A DNA stretch of 64,000 nucleotides from an uncultured Bacteroidota bacterium (GTDB lineage Bacteria; Bacteroidota; Bacteroidia; JADZBD01): the NCBI GenBank assembly GCA_937924855.1, contig CALEYQ010000023.1:1-64000 (forward strand), read 5' to 3'. The notes beneath the pieces are model-generated. The model was given only the letters and a program-made list of their open reading frames with translations, did no database searches and was not told the origin of the DNA. Shown one piece after another: positions 17,593-26,314 of this stretch; the stretch's first letter is position 1; every line of letters begins with the position of its first letter. A program made the translations under genes and the position numbers.

Positions 17593-18528
17593 ATGAAAAA
17601 ATCATTACTTATTATTTCCGCTGTTGTTTTTGCCGCAGGAACTATGTTTTCCCAGGCATTAAACGGCGGCTTCGAAACCTGGGGATCTCAGGCCGGAGAA
17701 CCCACTCAACCTACCGGTTGGGTTACGGCAAATGTTTTTGCCTCCCCCCTGGTAAGTTCTTCCAACCCAACCTCGGCGTTTCAGGCGGGTACCCCCAACA
17801 ACTATATGGGAACCTACTCACTTCGACTTGTTTCGGTTAAGTTGGTTTCAAATCCCGATCCACAAAACATTCCGGATACCCTGGGGGTTGCTGTTACCGG
17901 AACAGTTACTTTTTTCCCGCAAATGACATTGCGTGACAGGATTCCATTTACCGCAAGGCCTGCCACCATGAATTTTGGCGCAAAGTACACGCCGATGGGG
18001 GTTGACACTGCTTTTATTTACATGGAGCTTTCAAAGTGGAATACATCAACAGGACAACGGGATATTATCTTTCAGGGAGGCCTCGAAGTTTCAGCCAGTG
18101 CAAACTATCAGAACTTTTCAATCCCTCTTTCAACCGGGTATTTGATGCCCGATCAGCCCGATAGTCTGAGCATTGGAATTTCCTGCACCAGCTATAACAC
18201 TCCCAGGGTGGGATCTCAGCTGTGGATCGACAACGTTAGTTTTTCGGGTTGGGTTGGACAGGAAGAGTACGCAAACGATGTGGTTGTGAAAACCTTCCCA
18301 AATCCTGCCACCGAAACCATTACCATTGATGCCACAGGCCTCACGGCTGAGCTTGGCGGTCTTGAAATTTTCGACATGTCAGGAAAAAAAGTGTTCAGCA
18401 CCTCCATGCGGAACGCAATGAATGTTTCCGTGAATGTTTCTGAATTCGCTCCCGGAAATTATACGTATTCACTGATTGGAATTCAGGGAATCCGCCTCCA
18501 CGAAGGTAAATTCACCGTAACCCGATAA
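17593..18528 (+). CDS. Secreted protein with carbohydrate-binding-like body and T9SS sorting domain
   Basis: 311 residues. Signal peptide ends near MFSQA (residue ~22). The mature N-terminus NGGFETWG, with later PTGWVTAN and VGSQLWIDNVSFSG, matches the jelly-roll pattern of PCMD/CBM-like surface proteins (GFExW start, xxIDNVxL end). C-terminal type A sorting domain: KTFPNPATETITID, GLEIFDMSGKKVF, FAPGNYTYSL, KFTVTR. Probably exported to the cell surface. Glycan binding is an inference from the fold-like pattern only. Followed by a strong bidirectional terminator shared with dnaG. Confidence 0.82.
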   Translation: MKKSLLIISAVVFAAGTMFSQALNGGFETWGSQAGEPTQPTGWVTANVFASPLVSSSNPTSAFQAGTPNNYMGTYSLRLVSVKLVSNPDPQNIPDTLGVAVTGTVTFFPQMTLRDRIPFTARPATMNFGAKYTPMGVDTAFIYMELSKWNTSTGQRDIIFQGGLEVSASANYQNFSIPLSTGYLMPDQPDSLSIGISCTSYNTPRVGSQLWIDNVSFSGWVGQEEYANDVVVKTFPNPATETITIDATGLTAELGGLEIFDMSGKKVFSTSMRNAMNVSVNVSEFAPGNYTYSLIGIQGIRLHEGKFTVTR

Positions 18529-18545
18529 TATCCGCCCTCTAATTT

Positions 18546-18572
18546 AAAAGCCCCGGTTATCCGGGGCTTTTT
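18546..18572. terminator. Bidirectional terminator between T9SS gene and dnaG
   Basis: Perfect 11-bp arms AAAAGCCCCGG / CCGGGGCTTTT with a TTAT loop, T-run on both strands. Serves the plus-strand cargo gene and, reading the other way, overlaps the end of dnaG. Confidence 0.85.
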
Positions 18573-20586
18573 ATTTTAACACAACACGGCCCAATACCTG
18601 GGCAATGTATGTTTTTGCACTTTCAATGTTTTTCAACTGAACCAGCAAGTCGTCTGTTTCAGTGTCCGGGGGTATTTCTTTTAAGCGTGCTTCCAAATCC
18701 CCTTTCATCTTTTCAAGCTTTTTTAAACGCAGGGTTAAAATAACATACTCCAGGTTTTTTTTCAGCTCAAGCTCTTCGGTTTTTACAAGAATGCCATGTC
18801 TTTCCCATTCCGATAACTCATAAGGACTGGAAAGCAGATTTATGGTCAGGCCGGAAATCTCAGGGTCAGGATGTCGGGTAAAATAATTGGCGTCGGGGAC
18901 CACTCCCTCCTGGAGCATTTTTTCAATTTCAGAGAATATTTTTTTGTGAACCGGTACTTCAAACTCAATTTCATCCTGTGAAATTTCATGGTAAATGTAT
19001 TCGGGAACTCCAATTTCCCCTGAGGCCGGATTTCCCTCCGGATCAGTTATCTCAAAAACAATGGACTTTGCACTGTAGCTTAATAACATCCGCAGCAATT
19101 CCTTTTCCTGATTTTCCTGGCTCGTGGTAAGGGGAATGATATCATCCTGGGAGGGCTTCACAGGAATATTAGGGAAATCGGATTTTTCCTGACGGTTTAT
19201 TTTGTCATCGTAGGACTTTTTACGGATTTTATTTAGCTCCGTAAGGAGGGTTTGTTCTCCCACATCCAACAGGCGACTGCACTCTTTTACGTAAACAGTT
19301 CGGGTAATAAGGTCCGGGATCAGTGCTATACTCTCTACAATATCTTTAATCAGCTCTGCCTTTTTAATGGGATCCTTTCCTGCCTCTCCGGATAATATTC
19401 CCGTTTTAAAAGTGATAAAATCCTTTTTGTTCCCTTCAATAAACTCACGAACGGCTTCCGGCGAATTTTTTTTCGAAAAGGAATCCGGATCATCTCCCTC
19501 AGGAAACAGTAAAACCCTCACATTCATCCCCTCCTCCAAAATGAGGTTTATTCCCCTGAAACTGGCTTTTATTCCCGCAGCATCCCCATCGTACAGAATG
19601 GTAATGTTTTTTGAATACCTCCTGATCAATCGCACCTGATCCTGGGTTAGTGAAGTTCCTGAAGAGGCCACCACATTTTCAATGCCTGCCTGATGCATGG
19701 ACATTACATCGGTATAGCCCTCCACCAAAAAACATTCATCTTCCCGGGCTATGGATGATTTTGCAAAATTCATCCCGTATAAAACCTTGCTTTTGTAATA
19801 AACAGGAGTTTCCGGACTATTAATGTACTTGGCTGTTTTTTTGTCGGAACGCAGTGTTCTTCCGGCAAAGGCAATTACCCGGCCCGTTAAATTATGAATG
19901 GGAAAAATTACCCTTCCCGAGTATCGGTCAAAAAAAGTTTTCCTCTGGTTCCCACCGTTATCCCCTTCCTGCCCTTCAGGACTTTCCTGGTTTTGATCCC
20001 CGGGAACTATTATAAGCCCCGCCTTTTCCAAAACTTTGGGATTAAATCCCGAGGCCAAAGCGTTTTGCGAAAACGCATCCCGTTGTTCCGGTGAATAGCC
20101 CAATTGAAATTTTTGAATTATTTCAGGCGTAAAACCCCTCGACTCAAAATATCCACGTCCCACCGATTTGCCTTCATCTGTTTCATGCAAAGAATGGGTA
20201 AAGAATTTCTGGGCAAATGAACAGGCCACCATCAGACTTTCTCTTTCTTTTTCCTCGGTTTCCCTGATTATCTGTTCTTCGGGTGTTTCCGGACGGTCTT
20301 CTTCAACCTCAATGCCATACTTGCCGGCCAGGTACCTCAGGGCTTCCGGAAAGCTGAGATGCTCGTGCTCCATAATGAAATTGACCGGGTTGCCGGCCTT
20401 CCCGCATCCGAAACACTTGTATATTCCCCGTGAAACGGAAACATGGAAAGAGGGTGTTTTTTCGTTGTGAAAAGGACATAGCCCAATCAGGTTCGCACCC
20501 CTTTTTTTCAATGAAACAAAATCCGAAACAACCTCCTCAATTCTGGCGGCTTCATGAATTTTTGCTATGGTTTCACGGGTTATCAT
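18571..20586 (-). CDS. dnaG: DNA primase
   Basis: Synthesises RNA primers for replication; binds DnaB at the fork. 671 residues. CHC2 zinc ribbon: Cys37, His40, Cys58, Cys61 (CPFH...CFGC). Catalytic TOPRIM core: LVEGYTDVMSMHQAG near 270-285 and LYDGDAAGIKA near 323-333. The C-terminal third (helicase-binding region) is variable and contains a Gln/Asp/Asn-rich linker. ATG at 20586 is eight bases after a TACCTTAG box. Single gene, convergent with the upstream cargo gene. Confidence 0.96.
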   Translation of the reverse strand: MITRETIAKIHEAARIEEVVSDFVSLKKRGANLIGLCPFHNEKTPSFHVSVSRGIYKCFGCGKAGNPVNFIMEHEHLSFPEALRYLAGKYGIEVEEDRPETPEEQIIRETEEKERESLMVACSFAQKFFTHSLHETDEGKSVGRGYFESRGFTPEIIQKFQLGYSPEQRDAFSQNALASGFNPKVLEKAGLIIVPGDQNQESPEGQEGDNGGNQRKTFFDRYSGRVIFPIHNLTGRVIAFAGRTLRSDKKTAKYINSPETPVYYKSKVLYGMNFAKSSIAREDECFLVEGYTDVMSMHQAGIENVVASSGTSLTQDQVRLIRRYSKNITILYDGDAAGIKASFRGINLILEEGMNVRVLLFPEGDDPDSFSKKNSPEAVREFIEGNKKDFITFKTGILSGEAGKDPIKKAELIKDIVESIALIPDLITRTVYVKECSRLLDVGEQTLLTELNKIRKKSYDDKINRQEKSDFPNIPVKPSQDDIIPLTTSQENQEKELLRMLLSYSAKSIVFEITDPEGNPASGEIGVPEYIYHEISQDEIEFEVPVHKKIFSEIEKMLQEGVVPDANYFTRHPDPEISGLTINLLSSPYELSEWERHGILVKTEELELKKNLEYVILTLRLKKLEKMKGDLEARLKEIPPDTETDDLLVQLKNIESAKTYIAQVLGRVVLK

Positions 20587-20594
20587 AAGGATTG

Positions 20595-20602
20595 CTAAGG
20601 TA
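20595..20602 (-). promoter_or_regulatory. -7-like box TACCTTAG for dnaG
   Basis: One mismatch to TAnnTTTG; eight bases before the ATG. Confidence 0.4.
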
Positions 20603-20717
20603 CATCAATTTGCCCGCTTTTCATTCCTGAAATTTTATAAATATAAGCCTGGCGATTCTGATTTAAAACAAACCCGGGTTTAATTTAGAGCCCCCAAAAT
20701 TTTTTCATCAAATAACC

Positions 20718-20734
20718 GGCCAATACTTTTGGCC
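20718..20734 (+). promoter_or_regulatory. -7 box TACTTTTG (20724-20731) inside an inverted repeat
   Basis: The box matches TAnnTTTG exactly and ends four bases before the GTG at 20736. It is embedded between GGCCAA (20718-20723) and TTGGCC (20729-20734), a perfect 6-bp inverted repeat with a 5-base centre. The dyad could be an operator covering the promoter. Confidence 0.5.
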
Positions 20735-20735
20735 C

Positions 20736-23618
20736 GTGAAAAAATTATTACTCATTCTTTCGCTTTCGTCCTGCCTGTTTCTGAAAAGCCAGGATTCTAT
20801 TCCTGACCCGGCCCAGGGCATGGTTTTTGCGCTACTGGAAAAAATTGAAAACCAAACCCGATATACTGCCAATCTCGATCCCGAAAGCTTGTCAAGCCTT
20901 CCCGTAGGAATAATAAAGGAAATAGGCTCAATCCGTTATATCGTTGCCATCGACAGCGCCACCTTTTTCCCCGATGGGGCATATTTCAATGCCTATATGG
21001 CTCTTGAAATTCCGGGAAGCAGCAGAAAAATTGCCTTTGCCGGCAAAAATCTCAGGTTTAACCCTTCGGGAGTTATCGGAGGCCCGCAGGCAAGGCTGAA
21101 ACTGGTGAGCCGGCATTCCATTCCCTTTGGCCCCGGCTTTAACCTGATTATTCCTGCTGACGGATCTTCCTATATTGACTGGAACTGCGCGGGTTTTCAA
21201 TCCTTCAGCCTGAAAGGTTTTTTTGAAATTGGTAGGAACCGACTGCTCCCCGATAGTACCGCCACCTTCGATAAAAATGTAAAAATCTCATTCCAGGTTT
21301 CCGGTTCCAATGTGTCCGACATTATGGTAACGGCATCCATGACGCCCTTTTATGTAAAGGGTTTACCAAACTGGCGTTTTCATGTTAGTGAAGTAGTAGC
21401 AGATTTAAGCGATTTCAGAAATCCCCAGGGAATTGTTTTTCCTCAGGGGTATGCAGCTTCCGGCAATTTATGGAGGGGTTTTTATTTAAAGAGTCTGAAG
21501 GTGATTTTACCTCCGGAGCTTTCCAGGAATGGGCGACAAACGGAAATCTCAGTGGCAGGTCTCATTCTTGATAATGCCGGAGTTACGGGCACCCTTGCTG
21601 CAGGACCTGTTTTCCAGCTCGGGGATGGTAGCATGAGCGGATGGGCTTTCTCATTGGATCAGGTTTCCCTTTCCTTCAATCAGAACCGGGTTTCAGGAGG
21701 CGGAATAGCCGGAAAAATCTTATTACCTGCTTTCGACAGCACCCGTGCCGTAAATTTTGCAGGCACTATAACCTATAACGATGATTCCAAAGATCTGGAT
21801 TACGGAATCCTGGTGTCGGCACCCGGCGTGCTTCAGGCCCAATGTTTAGGTGCAAAAATCCAATTATACCAGACTTCTTACCTCGAGGTCAGAAAGAACG
21901 GAAACACCTTTATGCCTAAAGCCGTATTGAATGGAAACATTCGATTCGACAGGGAAGAAATAAGTACTCAGGGTCTTAACTTCACAAACCTGATTTTGCT
22001 TTCCACGCCCCCTTATATTGCAGGAGGAATTTTTGCTCTTTCCGGATCCGGAAATCCCTCCGGGGTTGTGGGTTTTCCGGTCAGCATTTCGCAAATTGGA
22101 ATCGGAGTTTCCAATGGGAACCCCGAAATCTTTTTCGATGTTCAGTTAAACTTTTCAAACCCCGGCGACAATTTTATTGGAGGAAGTACCCGGGTTGTTG
22201 TAAAAACTCAAATTCAAAAAACACTTTATCAGGGGGGTGGAGATTATCCGGTTAGCTATGAAAAAATCCGTTGGAAGCTCGACCGGGTTGCTGTAGGTAA
22301 TATCCTGATTGAAGTTAACACGGCTCCTTTTTACCTTAAGACCATAGTTTCCCACAGGAATAATGATCCCGTTTATGGAAAGGGATTTTTTGGGAATGCA
22401 AAATTTTTGCTCAAAAATGTAATTAGGGATACTGCGATGGCTACCGTCTGTTTTGGCTCCACCACATTCAGGTATTGGTACGCCGATGTGTTTATTCCGG
22501 TTAATATTCCACTGGGACCCGCGCCGGCATCTGTAATGCTTAGTCGCATTAACGGTGGCTTGTATTACCGGATGAAACCTCAACGAATCCATGCCGGAGA
22601 TTATATTGCCGGCCTTAACGGGAATTATTCGCCCGGTCAGCCAACCCAAACGTATATTCCCGATCAGAACTCCGCCCTGGGATTTAAAATAGGAGCTGCA
22701 TTCAGGTACATTCCTTCCGAAAAAGCCATGAACGGGGAAGTCATGCTTGAGGCTTCATTCAGTTCCGGTGGCTCGCTTAATTCGGTGTTGCTTCAGGGAA
22801 ATATTTACGCCATGGCTACCGTAAATGAAAGAGCCAGTCGCCCGGCTCCGGTAAGAGGTTTTGGCTCTATTTCTTTTTTCCCTCAGGAGAAAATTTTCGA
22901 TGCCTCATTCACCGCCCTTCTTGAATCTGCCCCCGGCATTACAGGAAGTGGTACCGCCCGTATTTACATTGCTCCGGGTACCTGGTATGTATGCGCCGGA
23001 AAACCAACCCAGCCGCTTACGGTTTCCATCTTAGGGCTGGGGAATGCAAGCGCTTATTTTATGACGGGCAATCAGCTTGAACCCATGCCACCCCCGCCTC
23101 CCGCACTTTCAAACCTGGTAGCCCAATCGGGATTGGCTCACCTGAGAAATACAAATTCATTGACATCGGGATCGGGATTTTGCGCCGGCGCACGAATCAG
23201 CTCCTCCTTCTATAAAGAATTAGGCTGGGATTTTTTCACCATTTACGGAGGGTTTAACTTTCTGGCCGGATTCGATCTGATGCTTGCCAATTACGGACCG
23301 GGAGCCCGCTGTGCCGAAAACAATCAGGCTGCAGGATTAAACGGCTGGCAGGCGAGCGGACAACTTTACCTCCTGCTGCAGGGAAGCATAGGTGTAAAAG
23401 GTACATTGGGCAGTTCCATCTGCAACGCTGATTGGTGCCGACAGTCATTTGATATTACGGTTTTGAGCGGAAGTATTGCGGCTATTGTTTACGGTAAAGT
23501 GCCCAGACCCTCATACTTTTCCGGAAATGTAGCCTGTACCTATTCCATACTGGGCCTGGTGAATGGTAATTTTAATTTCGAGTTTAAGGTTGGACAAAAT
23601 TGTACTGTGCAGGGATGA
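20736..23618 (+). CDS. Large secreted protein of unknown function (960 aa)
   Basis: Starts at GTG 20736. Signal peptide about MKKLLLILSLSSCLFLKS, cleaved near residue 19. The rest is a long, beta-strand-dominated sequence rich in Gly, Asn, Phe and Tyr, with recurring units such as NFAGTITYNDDSKDL and LNGNIRFDREE; no catalytic motif or T9SS sorting domain is seen, and it ends FNFEFKVGQNCTVQG. Its stop overlaps the next ATG as ATGA, so it is coupled to the Fn3-like protein gene. The three genes 20736-26233 probably form one envelope module. I recall similar large proteins only as uncharacterised Bacteroidota genes. Confidence 0.8.
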   Translation: MKKLLLILSLSSCLFLKSQDSIPDPAQGMVFALLEKIENQTRYTANLDPESLSSLPVGIIKEIGSIRYIVAIDSATFFPDGAYFNAYMALEIPGSSRKIAFAGKNLRFNPSGVIGGPQARLKLVSRHSIPFGPGFNLIIPADGSSYIDWNCAGFQSFSLKGFFEIGRNRLLPDSTATFDKNVKISFQVSGSNVSDIMVTASMTPFYVKGLPNWRFHVSEVVADLSDFRNPQGIVFPQGYAASGNLWRGFYLKSLKVILPPELSRNGRQTEISVAGLILDNAGVTGTLAAGPVFQLGDGSMSGWAFSLDQVSLSFNQNRVSGGGIAGKILLPAFDSTRAVNFAGTITYNDDSKDLDYGILVSAPGVLQAQCLGAKIQLYQTSYLEVRKNGNTFMPKAVLNGNIRFDREEISTQGLNFTNLILLSTPPYIAGGIFALSGSGNPSGVVGFPVSISQIGIGVSNGNPEIFFDVQLNFSNPGDNFIGGSTRVVVKTQIQKTLYQGGGDYPVSYEKIRWKLDRVAVGNILIEVNTAPFYLKTIVSHRNNDPVYGKGFFGNAKFLLKNVIRDTAMATVCFGSTTFRYWYADVFIPVNIPLGPAPASVMLSRINGGLYYRMKPQRIHAGDYIAGLNGNYSPGQPTQTYIPDQNSALGFKIGAAFRYIPSEKAMNGEVMLEASFSSGGSLNSVLLQGNIYAMATVNERASRPAPVRGFGSISFFPQEKIFDASFTALLESAPGITGSGTARIYIAPGTWYVCAGKPTQPLTVSILGLGNASAYFMTGNQLEPMPPPPPALSNLVAQSGLAHLRNTNSLTSGSGFCAGARISSSFYKELGWDFFTIYGGFNFLAGFDLMLANYGPGARCAENNQAAGLNGWQASGQLYLLLQGSIGVKGTLGSSICNADWCRQSFDITVLSGSIAAIVYGKVPRPSYFSGNVACTYSILGLVNGNFNFEFKVGQNCTVQG

Positions 23619-25573
23619 AAAACCAGGTTCTGATAATATTTTTGATTCTTTATAATGGATTGCTCTCGCAATCGGAAACCAAATTTTCCGGCAAAGCCTG
23701 TTTTTTCAATGACCGGGTTCTGGTAAGATGGATTCCACATTCCCCGGAAGCCTGGGAGAAAAGTTGTAAATATGGTTTTACCTTAAAGGTTGTCGATGCG
23801 GAAAATAAAGTTGTAAGGGATTTTCCCATAATACCTGCCCTCGAATTTCCCAATGAAGCCTGGGACTCCCTTTCCCGGAAAAATCCCTCCGCACTCATGT
23901 TGTTTAATTCCATGAAACAAATCCGTAAAGGGGAAAAAATAACTTCAGGAAAGGAAAACGCACACAATATTTTTTTTCTTTCCCTCGCAGCCCTCGATGC
24001 AGATACCGCTCTTGCTGCTATGGTGGGTTGCTTCTATTCATTCAGCCTATCACCGCCCCTGAACGAGGTTGAAATTACTCTTGAATTATGCTGGAATTTT
24101 TCCGGGGAAAAGGGTGCGATAAAAATAATTCCGGAACGAGCAACTCCTGCATTGATTTCGCCGGAATTAAAGGCGAATGGAAACGCCATTGCAATTAGCT
24201 GGCCGGCCCGCCAATATACAAGAACCTATCATGGATATTTTATTTTAAGGAGGGATGGTGAAACCACCAAACAACTGAATAAATCCCCTTTGGTTTATCT
24301 TGTAAACACCTATTCCGATTCGCTTATTCATTATCTGGATACCACGGCAGAAGCCGGGAAAACGTACTTCTACAAGATTATTCCAATGGATTATTTTAAT
24401 ATTAAAGATTCTTCAGGTCTTGAGAGGCGGATTGATTTTTTTCCACCGGGGGCCTTTCAGGTAATTCTCGATTCAGTTTCCTGGAAATCCGACTCCCTGG
24501 TTTTCAGATATAAAAAAAAAGGAAACCACGAAAATCTGAAAGCCTCTGAAATTTCAATACGAAACAAAGAAGGGAAAGTGCTGTTTTCACATAAGAAATC
24601 CTGTTTTCAGGAGGTCGTAGCCTGGAAACCTGATAGAGAAGGATTGGTTTTTATTTCGCAAGTCCTGCATTTCGGCTCCGGAATTTCAACCCCGTCTGAG
24701 GAAAGGGTTTATGAAGTTCCCGATATTTTTCCACCCGCCCGTCCCCGGCCTCCCATACTAAGTTCCCCGGGAAAAGGGCTTGTTCAAATCAGTCCTGATT
24801 TTGATAATACCGACCAGATTTCAGGAATCAGGATATTCCGGAGGATGGGATTAAAAGGGCTTTACCGGGATTTATATTCCGGTCCCTTAACGAAGGGTTT
24901 TTATGTGGACACATTACCCATGAACACCCTCGAAAATGTTGTGTGGTATAAGTACCAGCTTTTTGATGCAGCCTTTAACCATTCTTCTTTTTCCGATTCT
25001 GCGGTGTTTTTTCTTGAGGATACAATTCCTCCTATAAGGCCGGTAGTGTACCATGCCGGGAATGAAAATGGAGAAATCAAGATATGCTTTTGGTTTTTTC
25101 CGGAGGAGAATCTGAAAATCGGATTGTGGGATAAAAACGTAGCTCTGGATTGCAGACTTTTTACCCGTAGAGACTCTGGTTGTTTTCTGTGCCCGGAGGG
25201 ACTACCCCAAACGGAATTTAATTTTGTGATTCGTGTCACGGACCCTTCAGGAAATATTTCAAACTCGCATCCTTTCAGGTTTAAGAAACCTGATGCTGTA
25301 ATTCAACCGGGATTTGTAATCAGTCACCGGATTCAACACGACCCCGGCTTCATAACCATTTCATTGGATAAGTTTTCGCCACATGTTCAATGGCAGGTAT
25401 TCAGGAAAAAGGCAGATGAACCCTTCCAGTTGATAAAAACAATTCCGGCCGGAACAACAAGTTTTGTAGATCGGGCGGTCTACATCAATAATACTTATAC
25501 CTACTTTGTTTCGGGATTTGGAGTGGAGGGAGATCCTATTCCTCCATCAGTTCCGGTTATTGTAATCTATTGA
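23615..25573 (+). CDS. Secreted fibronectin type III-like repeat protein
   Basis: 652 residues from ATG 23615 (an upstream in-frame TTG at 23600 is less likely because ATG overlaps the previous stop). Signal peptide MKNQVLIIFLILYNGLLSQ. Several Fn3-like units: AIAISWPARQYTRTYHGYFI (residues ~190-210), YLDTTAEAGKTYFYKIIPMD, a second set near TDQISGIRIFRRMG with WYKYQLFDAAFN, and a terminal one with HVQWQVFRKKA...YTYFVSGFG. Fn3 domains usually mediate binding rather than catalysis. An early VLVRWIPHSPEAWE segment is distinctive. No sorting domain. Likely periplasmic or outer-membrane-associated partner of the 960-residue protein. Confidence 0.8.
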   Translation: MKNQVLIIFLILYNGLLSQSETKFSGKACFFNDRVLVRWIPHSPEAWEKSCKYGFTLKVVDAENKVVRDFPIIPALEFPNEAWDSLSRKNPSALMLFNSMKQIRKGEKITSGKENAHNIFFLSLAALDADTALAAMVGCFYSFSLSPPLNEVEITLELCWNFSGEKGAIKIIPERATPALISPELKANGNAIAISWPARQYTRTYHGYFILRRDGETTKQLNKSPLVYLVNTYSDSLIHYLDTTAEAGKTYFYKIIPMDYFNIKDSSGLERRIDFFPPGAFQVILDSVSWKSDSLVFRYKKKGNHENLKASEISIRNKEGKVLFSHKKSCFQEVVAWKPDREGLVFISQVLHFGSGISTPSEERVYEVPDIFPPARPRPPILSSPGKGLVQISPDFDNTDQISGIRIFRRMGLKGLYRDLYSGPLTKGFYVDTLPMNTLENVVWYKYQLFDAAFNHSSFSDSAVFFLEDTIPPIRPVVYHAGNENGEIKICFWFFPEENLKIGLWDKNVALDCRLFTRRDSGCFLCPEGLPQTEFNFVIRVTDPSGNISNSHPFRFKKPDAVIQPGFVISHRIQHDPGFITISLDKFSPHVQWQVFRKKADEPFQLIKTIPAGTTSFVDRAVYINNTYTYFVSGFGVEGDPIPPSVPVIVIY

Positions 25574-25587
25574 TTTAGGCGATTGTC

Positions 25588-25595
25588 TATTTTTG
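25588..25595 (+). promoter_or_regulatory. -7 promoter box TATTTTTG for the putative OM barrel gene
   Basis: Exact match in the 27-bp gap behind the Fn3-like gene, five bases (CAGGG) before the ATG at 25601. Suggests separate, leaderless transcription of the third gene of the module. Confidence 0.6.
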
Positions 25596-25600
25596 CAGGG

Positions 25601-26233
25601 ATGGATCGAGCCTTTCCCTTGCTATTGTTGATTTTTCACTTTGCTTTTTTTCCATTGAAAGGATCCGAAGGGTTTTTATCAGGGCTTGAATCTGCGGAGG
25701 TTCTTCCCACAGCGGGATTTTCAAGCAGGAATACTTTTATATATGGCTTTAATGCCCCCGTATTTTCCTTTAAACTGGGAGCTGAAATGAAAGGAAAGCT
25801 AAGAATGGGAATCTCATACAACTATTTAAAACAACCCGAATTTAAAAGCTATAAGGACAAATTTCCTTTTGTTTATCTAAAACAAGTATCGGGGGTGAAT
25901 GGAGTTGATACGGTTCCTGCTTTCCTTCGCTTGCGTTATATGGCCTATTATGGTGATTATACCTATTACAATAAAGACAAGTGGGAGTTCAGCATTCCCA
26001 TTCATTTGGGGCTGGGAAAATCCTTTTACGAGTATTCAGAAGGTTCCAAAAAAGTCAGGGAGCGGGAGTCGATGGTATTTGTTTATGAACCGGCAACCTC
26101 GGTACAGTACCGGATTATTCCCTGGTTTGGGGTTGGAGTGGATATTGGATATCGTTTCATAATAGTGGATAATAAGTTCATAGGTAATAACTTTAACTCT
26201 CCCATTTACAACCTCAAAACCCTGATTTTCTAG
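25601..26233 (+). CDS. Putative outer-membrane beta-barrel protein
   Basis: 210 residues from ATG 25601 (the frame is open from 25583, but the promoter box covers that stretch). Signal peptide DRAFPLLLLIFHFAFFPLKG. The mature part shows alternating hydrophobic/aromatic residues in Gly-delimited strands (KLRMGISYNYL, LRLRYMAYYGDYTYY, FSIPIHLGLGKSFYEY, FGVGVDIGYRFII) and ends in Phe, as BAM-assembled barrels do. Eight to ten strands could fit. Third gene of the secreted module; may anchor or export the other two. Function unknown. Confidence 0.72.
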   Translation: MDRAFPLLLLIFHFAFFPLKGSEGFLSGLESAEVLPTAGFSSRNTFIYGFNAPVFSFKLGAEMKGKLRMGISYNYLKQPEFKSYKDKFPFVYLKQVSGVNGVDTVPAFLRLRYMAYYGDYTYYNKDKWEFSIPIHLGLGKSFYEYSEGSKKVRERESMVFVYEPATSVQYRIIPWFGVGVDIGYRFIIVDNKFIGNNFNSPIYNLKTLIF

Positions 26234-26292
26234 GCATAAATTAACAGATCAATCATCAAAAAAAAAGCCCATTGAATTTAACCACAATTCTA

Positions 26293-26300
26293 TATCTTTA
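26293..26300 (+). promoter_or_regulatory. -7-like box TATCTTTA upstream of the propeller protein
   Basis: One mismatch (final A for G) to TAnnTTTG, 14 nt before the proposed ATT start at 26315. Confidence 0.4.
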
Positions 26301-26314
26301 ACCGAGTAAAACAA

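Noticed and set aside
20670..20681. 12-bp perfect palindrome AAACCCGGGTTT between dnaG and the 960-aa gene
   Set aside because: No spacer and no second copy nearby; not placed relative to a promoter, so I could not support an operator call.
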